Shown here in pieces: positions 53,458 to 63,058 of a DNA stretch of 64,000 nt. Below the pieces are notes generated by a model. That model was given only the letters and a program-made list of their open reading frames with translations. It was not told the origin of the DNA and ran no database searches. Source of the DNA: an uncultured Flavobacteriaceae bacterium (GTDB lineage Bacteria > Bacteroidota > Bacteroidia > Flavobacteriales > Flavobacteriaceae). Within the stretch, counting starts at the first letter, position 1. Every line of letters begins with the position of its first letter. The stretch covers positions 178,653 to 242,652 of the forward strand of contig CANMSN010000004.1 in the NCBI GenBank assembly GCA_947500585.1, in the 5' to 3' direction. Position numbers and translations under genes: made by a program.

Positions 53458-54495
53458 TTACCCCAAATCCTGATGCTTAGAATAGGTTTTCCACTTTTCA
53501 ATACACTGTTGCATATCGTCTGGAATAGGCGTGTCAAATTTCATAAACGTTCCAGTTGTAGGATGCACAAAGCCCAAGGTTTTGGCATGTAAAGCTTGCC
53601 GAGGCAATACTTTAAAACAATTATCTACAAACTGCTTGTATTTAGTAAACGTAGTGCCTTTTAAAATGCGTTCGCCTCCATAACGTTCATCATTAAAAAG
53701 GGTGTGCCCAATATGTTTCATGTGTACACGAATTTGGTGCGTGCGCCCTGTTTCTAATTTACAGGATACCAAAGTAACATAACCCAAACGCTCTAAAACT
53801 TTGTAATGTGTAACGGCAGGTTTACCTTTATCGGCTTCATCACCAAGAAAAACGGTGTTTTGCAGTCGGTTTTTAGGGTGGCGCCCTATATTGCCTTCTA
53901 TGGTGCCTTCATCTTCTTCCATGTTTCCCCAAACAATGGCCACATATTCGCGTTCGCTAGTTTTATTGGCAAATTGAAGTGATAAATGCGCCATAGCTTG
54001 TTCGGTTTTTGCAACCACTAAAAGTCCGCTAGTATCTTTATCTATTCTATGCACCAACCCAGGGCGTTCGCTAGAGTTATTTGGTAAATTATCAAACCTA
54101 TAAATCAAGGCGTTTATAAGGGTTCCTGAGTAATTTCCGTGACCTGGATGTACCACAATGCCAGCTTCTTTATTAACTACTAAAAGGTCGTCATCTTCGT
54201 AAACCACATCAATATCAATATCCTCGCCTACTAATAAATTTTCAAAAGGAGGGTGTGTAAATAACACACGAATAGCATCAAAAGGTTTTACTTTGTAGTT
54301 CGATTTTACAGCAACATTATTTACAAAAATACTTCCATTTTTTGCAGCTGCTTGAATTTTGTTTCTCGTGGCGTTTTCAACAAAATTCATTAAATATTTA
54401 TCTATCCGGAGTGGTGTTTGCCCTTTATCTACTGTAAAAGCATAATGTTCGTAAAGGTTGTCTTCATCAGGTAATTGCGGCGTATAATCTTCCAT
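53458..54495 (-). CDS. RluA/RluD-family 23S rRNA pseudouridine synthase
   Basis: Protein of 345 residues. An S4 RNA-binding domain (about 25-85, IDKYLMNFVENATRNKIQ) precedes a pseudouridine synthase domain. The catalytic Asp152 is in GLVHRIDKDTSGLLVV. It probably modifies 23S rRNA in the manner of RluD, which is the usual member with an S4 domain. It lies 2 bp after the PASTA protein gene and is probably co-transcribed with it. Which uridines it modifies cannot be read from the sequence. Confidence 0.92.
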   Translation of the reverse strand: MEDYTPQLPDEDNLYEHYAFTVDKGQTPLRIDKYLMNFVENATRNKIQAAAKNGSIFVNNVAVKSNYKVKPFDAIRVLFTHPPFENLLVGEDIDIDVVYEDDDLLVVNKEAGIVVHPGHGNYSGTLINALIYRFDNLPNNSSERPGLVHRIDKDTSGLLVVAKTEQAMAHLSLQFANKTSEREYVAIVWGNMEEDEGTIEGNIGRHPKNRLQNTVFLGDEADKGKPAVTHYKVLERLGYVTLVSCKLETGRTHQIRVHMKHIGHTLFNDERYGGERILKGTTFTKYKQFVDNCFKVLPRQALHAKTLGFVHPTTGTFMKFDTPIPDDMQQCIEKWKTYSKHQDLG

Positions 54496-54497
54496 AC

Positions 54498-55052
54498 TTA
54501 TGGTCGGTTACCATTACCTAGCACTAAATCTATAACTGAAGTTTTGGCCAACATATCGCCTTCATTTATAGTTTTTCCTTTGTGAGTCATTTTAAGTACT
54601 AAATCTTTACCAATATTATTTTGATAAGTCAATTTCCCCACTTTAAACCCTAAAGCTTCCAGGGTTGGTTTTGCTTGTCTAAATGTTTTTTCCATTAAAT
54701 TAGGAACAACAATTTTTCTATAACCAGACGGATTAAGTGTAATGTATATTTTTCTATTTTCTTTAACTTTTTCTCCTGCGGGTGGCTCTTGCTCTATAAC
54801 AGAAAACTTAGGATAATTGGGATTATAATTTGCAGAATCCTGAATTTGCATCACTAGTTTATTCTCTTTCAATTCTATTTGTGCAACACTTATAGATTTA
54901 CCTGTTAAATCTGGTACGGTTTGAAACTCGCCATGATTAGTTGACGCATTTAACCACTTTAACATGATAAAACACAATACAACAACCGCTACAACTGCTA
55001 ATAAAATTTGTTTTAAAAATGTTTTACTGGTTAGAAATTTAATGATGCTCAT
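54498..55052 (-). CDS. PASTA-domain membrane protein
   Basis: Protein of 184 residues: one membrane helix (about 14-33) and two PASTA domains (about 40-108 and 112-180, with VPDLTGKSISVAQIELKEN and VPNLMEKTFRQAKPTLEALG). PASTA domains bind peptidoglycan fragments in kinases and penicillin-binding proteins, but no kinase or transpeptidase domain is present here. It is found beside ddl, a cell-wall precursor enzyme, in many Flavobacteria. The role is unknown; the location suggests cell-wall metabolism. Confidence 0.88.
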   Translation of the reverse strand: MSIIKFLTSKTFLKQILLAVVAVVVLCFIMLKWLNASTNHGEFQTVPDLTGKSISVAQIELKENKLVMQIQDSANYNPNYPKFSVIEQEPPAGEKVKENRKIYITLNPSGYRKIVVPNLMEKTFRQAKPTLEALGFKVGKLTYQNNIGKDLVLKMTHKGKTINEGDMLAKTSVIDLVLGNGNRP

Positions 55053-55190
55053 TTATAGAATTTTGAATACGCAAATATATAAAAACAGAACTGTTTTTTC
55101 TTTTGCAATATATATGATATTTTAGCTTAACTAATTATAGATACGTTTTATTGTTGGTTTTTAGATTGATATTTAATTAATTCATTTTTA

Positions 55191-56165
55191 ATGAAAAAAA
55201 ATATAGCCATAATTATGGGTGGGTATTCTAGCGAATACGAAATCTCACTAAAAAGCGGGAACGTCGTTTTTGAAACTTTAGACCCTGAGAAATACAATGC
55301 CTACCGCATTCATATTTTTAAAGATAAATGGGTATATGTTGACGAAAAAAATACTGAATTTCCTATTGATAAAAACGATTTCTCTATAAACATAGATAGT
55401 TTTAAAATTACTTTTGACTGTGTTTTTAACGCCATTCATGGGTCGCCAGGAGAAGATGGGTTTATGCAAGGGTATTTAAAATTACTGAACATACCACAAA
55501 CCAGTTGCGATATGTATCAAGCAAGCTTAACGTTTAATAAGCGAGATTGCTTAAGCGTTTTAAAACCTTATGGTATAAAAACTGCGGAATCATATTATAT
55601 AAATCTTGGAGATACAATAAATGAAGATGCTATTATTACAAAAGTAGGTTTACCCTGTTTTGTTAAAGCCAATAAGGCTGGAAGTAGTTTTGGAGTTACC
55701 AAAATTCATAAAAAACAAGATTTACAAAACGCTATAAATGTGGCGTTTAAAGAAGATGATGAAATTATTATAGAGTCTTTTTTAGATGGTATTGAAGTTT
55801 CAGTTGGTGTTATTACCTATAAAGGCAAAACCAAAGTACTGCCCATTACCGAAATAGTGAGTGAAAATGATTTTTTCGATTACGAAGCAAAATACCTCGG
55901 AAAGTCGCAAGAAATAACACCTGCTCGATTAACAAAAGAACAAGAAGATAAAGTGAATACTTTAGCAAAAACCGTTTACGATGTTTTAAAGATGAAAGGT
56001 TTCAGTAGAAGTGAATTTATTTTTAAAGATGGTGAACCACATTTATTAGAAATGAATACAGTACCGGGTTTAACCCGAGAAAGTATATTGCCACAGCAAG
56101 CAGCAGCAGCTGGAATTAGCATGAATGATTTATTTGATAGTGCTATTGAAGAAGCTTTGAAATGA
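55191..56165 (+). CDS. ddl: D-alanine--D-alanine ligase
   Basis: ATP-grasp ligase of 324 residues. The N-terminus has MGGYSSEYEISLKSG, the middle GSPGEDGFMQGYL and GLPCFVKANKAGSSFGVTK, and the C-terminal metal-binding segment LLEMNTVPGLTRESILPQQ. It joins two D-alanines for peptidoglycan precursors. It is divergent from the PASTA gene and 147 bp upstream of coaD, with a repeat element between. Length is normal. Confidence 0.95.
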   Translation: MKKNIAIIMGGYSSEYEISLKSGNVVFETLDPEKYNAYRIHIFKDKWVYVDEKNTEFPIDKNDFSINIDSFKITFDCVFNAIHGSPGEDGFMQGYLKLLNIPQTSCDMYQASLTFNKRDCLSVLKPYGIKTAESYYINLGDTINEDAIITKVGLPCFVKANKAGSSFGVTKIHKKQDLQNAINVAFKEDDEIIIESFLDGIEVSVGVITYKGKTKVLPITEIVSENDFFDYEAKYLGKSQEITPARLTKEQEDKVNTLAKTVYDVLKMKGFSRSEFIFKDGEPHLLEMNTVPGLTRESILPQQAAAAGISMNDLFDSAIEEALK

Positions 56166-56194
56166 ATATTTTAATTTGATTATCTTTGAAATGG

Positions 56195-56299
56195 TTGTCA
56201 TTCCGCACTTGTTGCGGAATCCATTTGTAAGCTAACTTAAATTTAAAAAGATTCCCTCCGAAGTTTATCTTGAGCGAAGACGAAAGGCGGGAATGACAA
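56195..56299. repeat. MITE-like inverted-repeat element between ddl and coaD
   Basis: Left end TTGTCATTCCGC and right end GCGGGAATGACAA are inverted copies with one extra base. A smaller palindrome ATTCCGCA-acttg-TTGCGGAAT lies at 56200-56220. The interior carries CTTGAGCGAAGACGAAAGG. It has no reading frame. Confidence 0.65.
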
Positions 56300-56312
56300 A
56301 AAAAATAATTCA

Positions 56313-56768
56313 ATGAAACGAGCTATATTCCCAGGGTCTTTTGATCCTTTAACACTAGGACACTACGATATTATATCACGTGGTGTAACCCTTTTTGATG
56401 AAATTATTGTGGCTATTGGAGTAAATAGCTCAAAAAAATACATGTTTTCACTTGAAGAACGCAAAGTGTTTATTGAAAAAGCATTTATTGATGAACCGAA
56501 AGTAAAAGTAGTAACTTATAAAGGTTTAACTGTTGATTTTTGTAAAGAAATTGGTGTTGAATTCATTTTACGTGGTTTAAGAAATCCCGCAGATTTCGAA
56601 TTTGAAAAAGCCATTGCCCATACCAACAGAGACCTTGCTCCTATTGAAACTGTTTTTCTTTTAACAGCAGCTAGTACATCTTATATCGCTTCATCAATTG
56701 TTCGTGATGTTATCAGAAATAATGGTGATTACACAAAATTAGTACCAAAAAGCGTACGCGTTAAATAA
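56313..56768 (+). CDS. coaD: Phosphopantetheine adenylyltransferase
   Basis: Nucleotidyltransferase of 151 residues. The HxGH-type motif is PLTLGHYD near residue 18, and the C-terminal motif is TSYIASSIVRDVIRN in place of the ISSTxxR type. It makes dephospho-CoA from phosphopantetheine and ATP. It follows ddl, separated by an inserted repeat element. Length and ends match the family. Confidence 0.95.
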   Translation: MKRAIFPGSFDPLTLGHYDIISRGVTLFDEIIVAIGVNSSKKYMFSLEERKVFIEKAFIDEPKVKVVTYKGLTVDFCKEIGVEFILRGLRNPADFEFEKAIAHTNRDLAPIETVFLLTAASTSYIASSIVRDVIRNNGDYTKLVPKSVRVK

Positions 56769-56776
56769 CACAATAC

Positions 56777-58315
56777 ATGCATTTCATTTTAAAATTAAGA
56801 AATTATTTTATAGTTGCTTTTTTTATATTGGTATCCTGTAATAAAGAGAAAACTTTAAAAACTGAAACAAAATCTTTAGTAAGCATGCACAGAGATGATA
56901 ACATAACCCTCTCTAAAGAACTTAAAGACTTCGAGTCGTTGATGCCTAAAAAAACAGGAGTTTATGTACTTGAAGACGGTAGTGGCTCCATGGTTGCTAG
57001 AGCTTGGTTAACAGAATATTCAGAAAAAACTATAGATATTCAATATTTTATTTTTTCAACAGATAATGTTGGACTTATAGCTTGCGATTATTTAGTTAGA
57101 GCAGCAGACCGAGGTGTAAAAGTCCGTATTATTGTTGATGATATTATGGTAGATGCCGATATTGAAGATATCTTAATATTTAATTCTCATGAAAATATTA
57201 GCGTTAAAATATATAACCCAGGCGTTAACTTAGGGAAAAATATCTTTCAAAAAATAGGAAAATTTGCAACAGATTTTGCGTCTGCTAATCAACGCATGCA
57301 CAATAAAACATTTATTGTAGACAATAAAGTGGTTATTACTGGTGGCAGAAATATAGCTAATGAATACTTTGATTATGACCATGAGTATAATTTTAGAGAT
57401 AGAGATATTCTTTTAATTGGAAAAGAAACAGAGACTGTAAAGAACTCTTTTAATGCATTCTGGAATAGCCCATTGAGTCAAGATGTAACTAGTATAGTTG
57501 AAAGTGAAACTAAAAAAAACCCAACCGCAAACCCATTTAAAAAATTGCATGAATATGCTAGTAATCCAGAAAATTTTTGGCCTCAGGTAAGAGAACGAAT
57601 TCAAAATTTACCAGACACCTTTGATGCTATTAAAAAATCTGGTGAATTAGTATGGCTAGATGATGTTCGTTTCATTTCAGATTTACCTAGTAAAAATGAT
57701 AGTGAAGATGATTTTTCTGGTGGTGGTATATCAACCGATGCTTTAATTAATTTAGTTAAAAACGCAAAATCTTCTATAGATATTCAAACGCCCTATTTAA
57801 TTACTTCTGCATTGAGTAGGAGTTTATTTAAACATGCCATTGATAGAGGTGTAAAAGTTAGAATTCTAACCAATAGCTTAGCTTCAACAGATAATGTAGA
57901 GGCGTTTAGTAGTTACCAAGCCGATAGGGAAAAGTTATTAAATACTGGGATTAGAATATATGAGTTTAGACCTGATGCCGCTGAACGCACAAAAATAATG
58001 ACAGGAGAATTACAAGAGGAATTAGACTATAAACCCATATTTGGACTACATGCCAAATCTATGGTTGTTGATAATAAAACCACTGTTATTGGAACATTTA
58101 ATTTAGACCCAAGAAGCGCAAACTTAAATACTGAATGTATTGTTATTGTAGAGTCTGAAAAGATTTCTAAAGGCGTTATAGAAGGTATGGAAATTGAGTT
58201 TAAACCTGAAAACTCATGGGAAACAACACTAGATTTTAATCCTGATTCTGAAGTTAGTAACTACAAGCGATTAAAAACTTGGACAAGAAGAATAATACCT
58301 AAAGAAATCTTATAA
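56777..58315 (+). CDS. Phospholipase D family lipoprotein (cardiolipin synthase-like)
   Basis: Lipoprotein of 512 residues (ILVSC lipobox, Cys21). Two HKD catalytic motifs are present: HNKTFIVDNKVVITGGRN near residue 175 and HAKSMVVDNKTTVIGTFN near 430. The domain spacing fits cardiolipin synthase or a periplasmic PLD nuclease/lipase. The lipoprotein anchor differs from the membrane-helix form of bacterial cardiolipin synthases. It lies 8 bp after coaD. Phosphatidyl transfer is likely, but the substrate is not known. Confidence 0.87.
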   Translation: MHFILKLRNYFIVAFFILVSCNKEKTLKTETKSLVSMHRDDNITLSKELKDFESLMPKKTGVYVLEDGSGSMVARAWLTEYSEKTIDIQYFIFSTDNVGLIACDYLVRAADRGVKVRIIVDDIMVDADIEDILIFNSHENISVKIYNPGVNLGKNIFQKIGKFATDFASANQRMHNKTFIVDNKVVITGGRNIANEYFDYDHEYNFRDRDILLIGKETETVKNSFNAFWNSPLSQDVTSIVESETKKNPTANPFKKLHEYASNPENFWPQVRERIQNLPDTFDAIKKSGELVWLDDVRFISDLPSKNDSEDDFSGGGISTDALINLVKNAKSSIDIQTPYLITSALSRSLFKHAIDRGVKVRILTNSLASTDNVEAFSSYQADREKLLNTGIRIYEFRPDAAERTKIMTGELQEELDYKPIFGLHAKSMVVDNKTTVIGTFNLDPRSANLNTECIVIVESEKISKGVIEGMEIEFKPENSWETTLDFNPDSEVSNYKRLKTWTRRIIPKEIL

Positions 58316-58393
58316 TCGAACGGAATCTTGAGCTAAATCCGTAACATTTCTTAAATATAATATACTAATAAGTAAACCATATATTAAGAATTC

Positions 58394-58840
58394 ATGTTAC
58401 ATAACTTCACATATTTACTTTTTAAACTTAAACTTATTCAGCCTTCTGAGAGTGCCATAAACTTTTGGATGATTAATGAGGATACAGCTAAACTGGAGTA
58501 TGTGTTAGCACATGGTAACTATAAAACAAGAAAACTTGCTGCTGAAGCTTTAGAACATATTGCAAAACCTTGTTCGATTCCTGCACTTTTAAGATGTATT
58601 AATGATAAGGTACAGAATGTATCTATTGCTTGCTTAAACGCTTTGGAACGCATTACTCCTAATGATGAACTCATTAAAACTGTTGTAAAAAAACGTTTTA
58701 ATTGGGTGAAAGATATTGATGAAAGACGTGCTAAACAAGAAGCCAATAAAGGCAAAAAATATACTATTTACCGTTGGGAGCGAGCTAGCAAAAAATCTTT
58801 TGAGCGGGTTAAAGAGCAATTAAAAAGACCCATTAGGTAG
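58394..58840 (+). CDS. HEAT-repeat protein
   Basis: Helical protein of 148 residues with HEAT-like repeats (ALEHIAKPCSIPALLRCINDK and VQNVSIACLNALERI, about residues 40-100) and a basic C-terminal tail ending KEQLKRPIR. HEAT repeats serve as protein-binding scaffolds. No specific function is known. The stop codon TAG directly joins a tandem heptamer repeat array. Confidence 0.75.
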   Translation: MLHNFTYLLFKLKLIQPSESAINFWMINEDTAKLEYVLAHGNYKTRKLAAEALEHIAKPCSIPALLRCINDKVQNVSIACLNALERITPNDELIKTVVKKRFNWVKDIDERRAKQEANKGKKYTIYRWERASKKSFERVKEQLKRPIR

Positions 58841-58903
58841 TTGTTAGTTGTTAGTTGTTAGTTGTTAGTTGTTAGTTGTTAGTTGTTAGTTGTTAGTTGT
58901 TAG
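58841..58903. repeat. Tandem heptamer repeat, nine copies of TTGTTAG
   Basis: Nine exact TTGTTAG units in a row at 58841-58903, starting right after the stop codon TAG of the HEAT-repeat gene, whose TAG continues the pattern. Confidence 0.95.
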
Positions 58904-58925
58904 AAGAAACTAAAAATACAGACTA

Positions 58926-58953
58926 CTTTTAACTTTTAACTTTTAACTTTTAA
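58926..58953. repeat. Tandem heptamer repeat, four copies of CTTTTAA
   Basis: Four exact CTTTTAA units, 22 bp after the TTGTTAG array. The unit differs, but the 7 bp length is the same. It lies between convergent genes, 5 bp before the end of the SulP gene. Confidence 0.9.
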
Positions 58954-58958
58954 CAAAC

Positions 58959-60626
58959 CTAAAACCTATATTCTGAAAGCCCTTTGGGAAATGCCTCAGG
59001 GTTTTCGGCTAAGTGATATCTTGGGTCATCTATATCTTCAACAATAACTTCTCTGAATTTCGGACTTGATTTATAAAGTAAGATTTTACAATCTTCACTT
59101 AGGTGTTTTAGTTTGATGGTTTTGCCTTCAGCTTCATATTTATTCACTAGATTAAAAATAGCCTCAAGAGCAGAATGATCGCTTATACGAGATTCAACAA
59201 AATCTATTTCAACATTATCTGGATCATTTTTCACATCAAACTTGTCATTAAAAGCTAGAATAGATCCAAAGAATAATGGTCCCCAAATTTCATAAACTTT
59301 AGTGCCATCTTCTCGCATACGCTTTCTTGCACGAATTCGTTTTGCATTCTCCCATGAAAAAACCAAAGCGCTAATTATTACGCCTGCAATTACAGCTATT
59401 GCTAAATCGAAAATAACCGTTAACGAAGACACTGCCACAAGAACGATAACATCACTAAGTGGAATTTTATTTAAAATACGAAAACTACTCCAAGCAAATG
59501 TGCCTATTACCACCATAAACATGACACCTACAAGTGCTGCAATTGGCACTTGCTCTATGAGTCCTGAAGCAAAAAGAATAAAAATTAATAATAAAACAGC
59601 AGCTACAACTCCTGATAGTCTACCACGTCCTCCACCTTTAATATTAATAAGCGATTGCCCTATCATGGCACAACCACCCATGCCTCCAAATAAGCCAGTT
59701 ACAATATTTGCCCCACCTTGAGCTAAACATTCTCTATTTGTGTTTCCTCTAGTTTCTGTTAATTCATCAACAAGATTTAAAGTCATTAAAGATTCTATTA
59801 AACCAATAGCTGCAAGGATTAATGCATAAGGACCAATAAACGTTAGTGTTTGCCAATTAAATGGCACTTTAGTAAAAATATCTGTTTGAAATTGTGGCAA
59901 CCCGCCTTTTAATCCTTCACCGCCACCATCACGAATAAAACTTCCTACTGTGGCTACATCTAAATTTCCAAATATTACGATAGCTGAAACTACTAGTATA
60001 GCAACTAATGCTTCGGGTAATTTTTTGGTTAGTTTTGGTAAGCCAAACATGATACCCATAGTGAGTAAAACTAAGCTAAACATTATATGAAATTCTGAAT
60101 TACTTATTAAACCTTTAAAAAATTCAGTAAACCACCCCCACATGTCTTCCCAAAAGTAAATATCATCTGGAACTAATGATGGAAACATGCCTAATTGTGA
60201 TAAGAATATTACAATGGCTAAACCATTTACAAACCCCATCATAACTGGGTGCGGAATCAACCGTACAAACTTACCTAGTTTAAAAACACCAGCTAACATT
60301 TGTATAATTCCCATTAGAATAACGGTTGCAAAAAGGTAGTATAAACCAAGTTGCTCACTGGCTTCTCCCATGGCGTTCCCTTCGACTACTAAGTTTACCA
60401 TAACAACTGCCAAAGCTCCTGTTGCACCACTAATCATTCCGGGACGACCACCAAATAAGGAAGTAATTAAACCAATCATAAACGCCGCATAAAGTCCTAC
60501 TAAAGGATCTACACCAGCTACAAAAGCAAAAGCCACAGCCTCAGGAACTAAAGCCAAAGCTACAGTTATTCCACTTAAAATATCATTTTTAGCATTTGCC
60601 GCACGCTTTCTTATAAATTCGGTCAT
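58959..60626 (-). CDS. SulP family anion transporter with STAS domain
   Basis: Membrane transporter of 555 residues. About 10-14 helices include the SulP segments GITVALALVPEAVAFAFVAGVDPLVGLYAA and GMGGCAMIGQSLINIKGGGRGRLSG. A C-terminal STAS domain (about 440-530) contains DFVESRISDHSALEAIFNLVNKYE. It probably imports sulfate or bicarbonate. The pairing with a small cytoplasmic protein gene 81 bp upstream is not explained. Substrate cannot be told. Confidence 0.9.
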   Translation of the reverse strand: MTEFIRKRAANAKNDILSGITVALALVPEAVAFAFVAGVDPLVGLYAAFMIGLITSLFGGRPGMISGATGALAVVMVNLVVEGNAMGEASEQLGLYYLFATVILMGIIQMLAGVFKLGKFVRLIPHPVMMGFVNGLAIVIFLSQLGMFPSLVPDDIYFWEDMWGWFTEFFKGLISNSEFHIMFSLVLLTMGIMFGLPKLTKKLPEALVAILVVSAIVIFGNLDVATVGSFIRDGGGEGLKGGLPQFQTDIFTKVPFNWQTLTFIGPYALILAAIGLIESLMTLNLVDELTETRGNTNRECLAQGGANIVTGLFGGMGGCAMIGQSLINIKGGGRGRLSGVVAAVLLLIFILFASGLIEQVPIAALVGVMFMVVIGTFAWSSFRILNKIPLSDVIVLVAVSSLTVIFDLAIAVIAGVIISALVFSWENAKRIRARKRMREDGTKVYEIWGPLFFGSILAFNDKFDVKNDPDNVEIDFVESRISDHSALEAIFNLVNKYEAEGKTIKLKHLSEDCKILLYKSSPKFREVIVEDIDDPRYHLAENPEAFPKGLSEYRF

Positions 60627-60707
60627 GGTTTATTTTTTGAAGGCGCAAATTTACGCTTAATATGTTGGCGTGCAAATTAGAATACTTATAATTTGCTTAT
60701 TAGAAAA

Positions 60708-61100
60708 CTATAACGTTTTATCAATAATTAAAGACAATTCATTTTGTAACCAAGCTAAAGCTTCATCTTTTTCCTGAAACAATTTAATATTACGGTTAAT
60801 ATTACCGTTAACATTAATTAAAGTTTCTGTAGACATTACTGCGCCACTTGTTTTAGCAACTACAGCCATGGAATTCATTTCATCTAAATGAGCAATAGAT
60901 TTTTGAGCACCAAAGGTATAACTGAAAGAATATATTTTATTGATTAATAAACCAAATGGTGCTTCAAGAGTATTCAGCAAAAAATCATGATATTCATCTA
61001 TCATAACTTCATCCATAAGAACACCTTCATTTACAATAACTTCAGCTAAATTTTTCTGAAGAACATTTATGGTACCAAAAGATACTTTATAACTATTCAT
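60708..61100 (-). CDS. Small cytoplasmic protein, SpoIIAA/STAS-like pattern
   Basis: Protein of 130 residues without signal peptide or membrane helix. It has alternating strand and helix segments (FLLNTLEAPFGLLINKIYSFSYTFGAQ, MNSMAVVAKTSGAVMSTETLINVNG, and the final KDEALAWLQNELSLI) that suggest a SpoIIAA/STAS-like fold of the kind seen in Bacteroidota. I do not recognise the exact family. It lies upstream of the SulP gene on the same strand, 81 bp away. Confidence 0.6.
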   Translation of the reverse strand: MNSYKVSFGTINVLQKNLAEVIVNEGVLMDEVMIDEYHDFLLNTLEAPFGLLINKIYSFSYTFGAQKSIAHLDEMNSMAVVAKTSGAVMSTETLINVNGNINRNIKLFQEKDEALAWLQNELSLIIDKTL

Positions 61101-61262
61101 AGTATTGTTTTAAGAGAGAATTTAAACAACACATTCAAACAAAATAATCTAGCATAATAACACTTACAAAACTAATTTAGTCTTTTTTTTTAAACTACAG
61201 TGGTACTTTAAAGTTATATTTATAAAGAAATTGTAGTTTTATAAAAAAACACCTGTGTATTT

Positions 61263-62993
61263 ATGAGAAAAGTATTATGTATTCTTGTTTTAGTGTTTTC
61301 ATGCAACACCGATAAAGATAAAACCAATTATGATTTTGAAACTCATTTTGAAAAATCTGATGGTACAGAAACTGCTACTTATTATCAAACTATAGAATTT
61401 TATAATGCTTTAGCTGAAAAATATCCCAAAATCAAAATAGATAGTATAGGAGAAACTGATTCCGGTAAACCACTACATCTCGTTACCCTAAATCCTGATA
61501 AAGAATTCAATTTTAAAAGCATAAGAAAGGACAAACGCATTATTATGATAAATAATGGCATCCACCCAGGAGAATCTGACGGTATAGATGCCACTATGAT
61601 GCTTTTTAGAGATTTACTAAACGGAAAAGTAAAGCTTCCCAAACATACCGTTTTAACCACGATACCTATTTACAATGTTGGAGGTAGTTTAAATAGAAAT
61701 TCTACAACCCGAACAAATCAAAATGGCCCAAAAGATTATGGCTTTAGAGGCAATGCGCGTAATTATGATTTAAATCGCGATTTCATTAAATGTGACACCA
61801 AAAACACTAGAACCTTTACCAAGATTTTTCATCTAGTACTACCCGATGTTTTTATTGACAACCATGTAAGTAACGGTGCCGATTACCAATACACGCTTAC
61901 TCATTTATTTACTCAGCATAATAAATTAGGTGGCGATTTAGCTGATTATATTCATAACAAAATGATGCCAAAATTAGAACAAAAACTAGCTGATAAAACT
62001 TGGGATATTACCCCTTATGTAAATGTTTTTAACCAAGTTCCTGAAAAAGGGTTTTCACAATTTATGGATTCTCCAAGATACTCAACAGGTTACACAACAT
62101 TATTTAATACTTTAGGAATGATGGTTGAAACACACATGTTAAAACCTTATAAGCAGCGTGTAGAAGGTACTTATGAGCTTATGAAAAGTATGATTGAAAT
62201 TACGGAAGATGATGGCGAAGACATTTCTAGAATTAGAAAGAATATGATAACAAAATTATATGAAAGTAAGACTTATAACATTGATTGGGTTATTGATACT
62301 AGTAAAACAAGTACTTTAAACTTTAAAGGTTTTGAAGGAGAAATGATTTCTAGTACTATAACTGAAGCTAAACGATTAAAATATGATAAAGCAAAACCAT
62401 TCACAAAAGAAGTTAGTTATCAAAACTATTTTAAACCTAGCATAGAGGTTGATATCCCTAAAGCTTATATTATTCCTAAAGGCTGGCACAATGTTATTAG
62501 TTTGCTTGAATTAAATAACGTTATAATACAACCGCTAGAAGAAGATTCAATAGTAAATGTTGAATCTTATAAAATTGAAGATTACAAAACCAGACAAGCT
62601 TACGAAGGACACTATAAGCATTACAATACAACAATTACGGCTATCAAAATACCTGTTTCTTTCCAAAAAGGTGATTTTATAATTTACACCAAACAACCAT
62701 CTATTAGATATATAATTGAAACTTTAGAACCTCAAGCTCCAGATTCGTTTTTCAATTGGAATTTTTTTGACACCATTTTACAACAAAAAGAAGGCTTTTC
62801 TCCTTATGTTTGGGAAGACCTTGCTGAAGAATTATTAAACACAGATAAAGCTTTAAAACTTAAATTTGAAACTAAAAAACAAACAGATAAAGCTTTTAGA
62901 GATAACTGGTATTCGCAATTAGATTGGTTACATAAACAGAGTAAATATTACGAAAAAGCACATCTTCAATATCCGGTTTATAGAGTTTTATAA
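61263..62993 (+). CDS. M14 family zinc carboxypeptidase lipoprotein
   Basis: Lipoprotein of 576 residues (LVFSC, Cys14). The M14 zinc site is seen in NGIHPGESDG (His and Glu ligands), the substrate-binding NLNR-like RNYDLNRDFIK, and a histidine in FIDNHVSNG. A glutamate in MMVETHMLKPY is the likely catalytic residue. It trims peptides at the cell surface or in the periplasm. The C-terminal 200 residues form an extra domain of unknown role. It is convergent with the next gene, with a terminator between. Confidence 0.88.
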   Translation: MRKVLCILVLVFSCNTDKDKTNYDFETHFEKSDGTETATYYQTIEFYNALAEKYPKIKIDSIGETDSGKPLHLVTLNPDKEFNFKSIRKDKRIIMINNGIHPGESDGIDATMMLFRDLLNGKVKLPKHTVLTTIPIYNVGGSLNRNSTTRTNQNGPKDYGFRGNARNYDLNRDFIKCDTKNTRTFTKIFHLVLPDVFIDNHVSNGADYQYTLTHLFTQHNKLGGDLADYIHNKMMPKLEQKLADKTWDITPYVNVFNQVPEKGFSQFMDSPRYSTGYTTLFNTLGMMVETHMLKPYKQRVEGTYELMKSMIEITEDDGEDISRIRKNMITKLYESKTYNIDWVIDTSKTSTLNFKGFEGEMISSTITEAKRLKYDKAKPFTKEVSYQNYFKPSIEVDIPKAYIIPKGWHNVISLLELNNVIIQPLEEDSIVNVESYKIEDYKTRQAYEGHYKHYNTTITAIKIPVSFQKGDFIIYTKQPSIRYIIETLEPQAPDSFFNWNFFDTILQQKEGFSPYVWEDLAEELLNTDKALKLKFETKKQTDKAFRDNWYSQLDWLHKQSKYYEKAHLQYPVYRVL

Positions 62994-63010
62994 ATTTCTT
63001 ATTACAAAAA

Positions 63011-63035
63011 AAAGTCGTTGCTACACAACGACTTT
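63011..63035 (-). terminator. Intrinsic terminator between convergent genes
   Basis: AAAGTCGTTG (63011-63020) pairs with CAACGACTTT (63026-63035), loop of 5 nt. On the minus strand an eight-base T-run follows the stem. It serves the T9SS repeat-protein gene, and on the plus strand it lies 18 bp after the M14 peptidase stop. Confidence 0.88.
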
Positions 63036-63058
63036 CTTACAAAACAATTCTTCTTTTT

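Noticed and set aside
58841..58953. Tandem repeats considered as a CRISPR array
   Set aside because: The unit is 7 bp with no spacers, and no cas genes are in the window.
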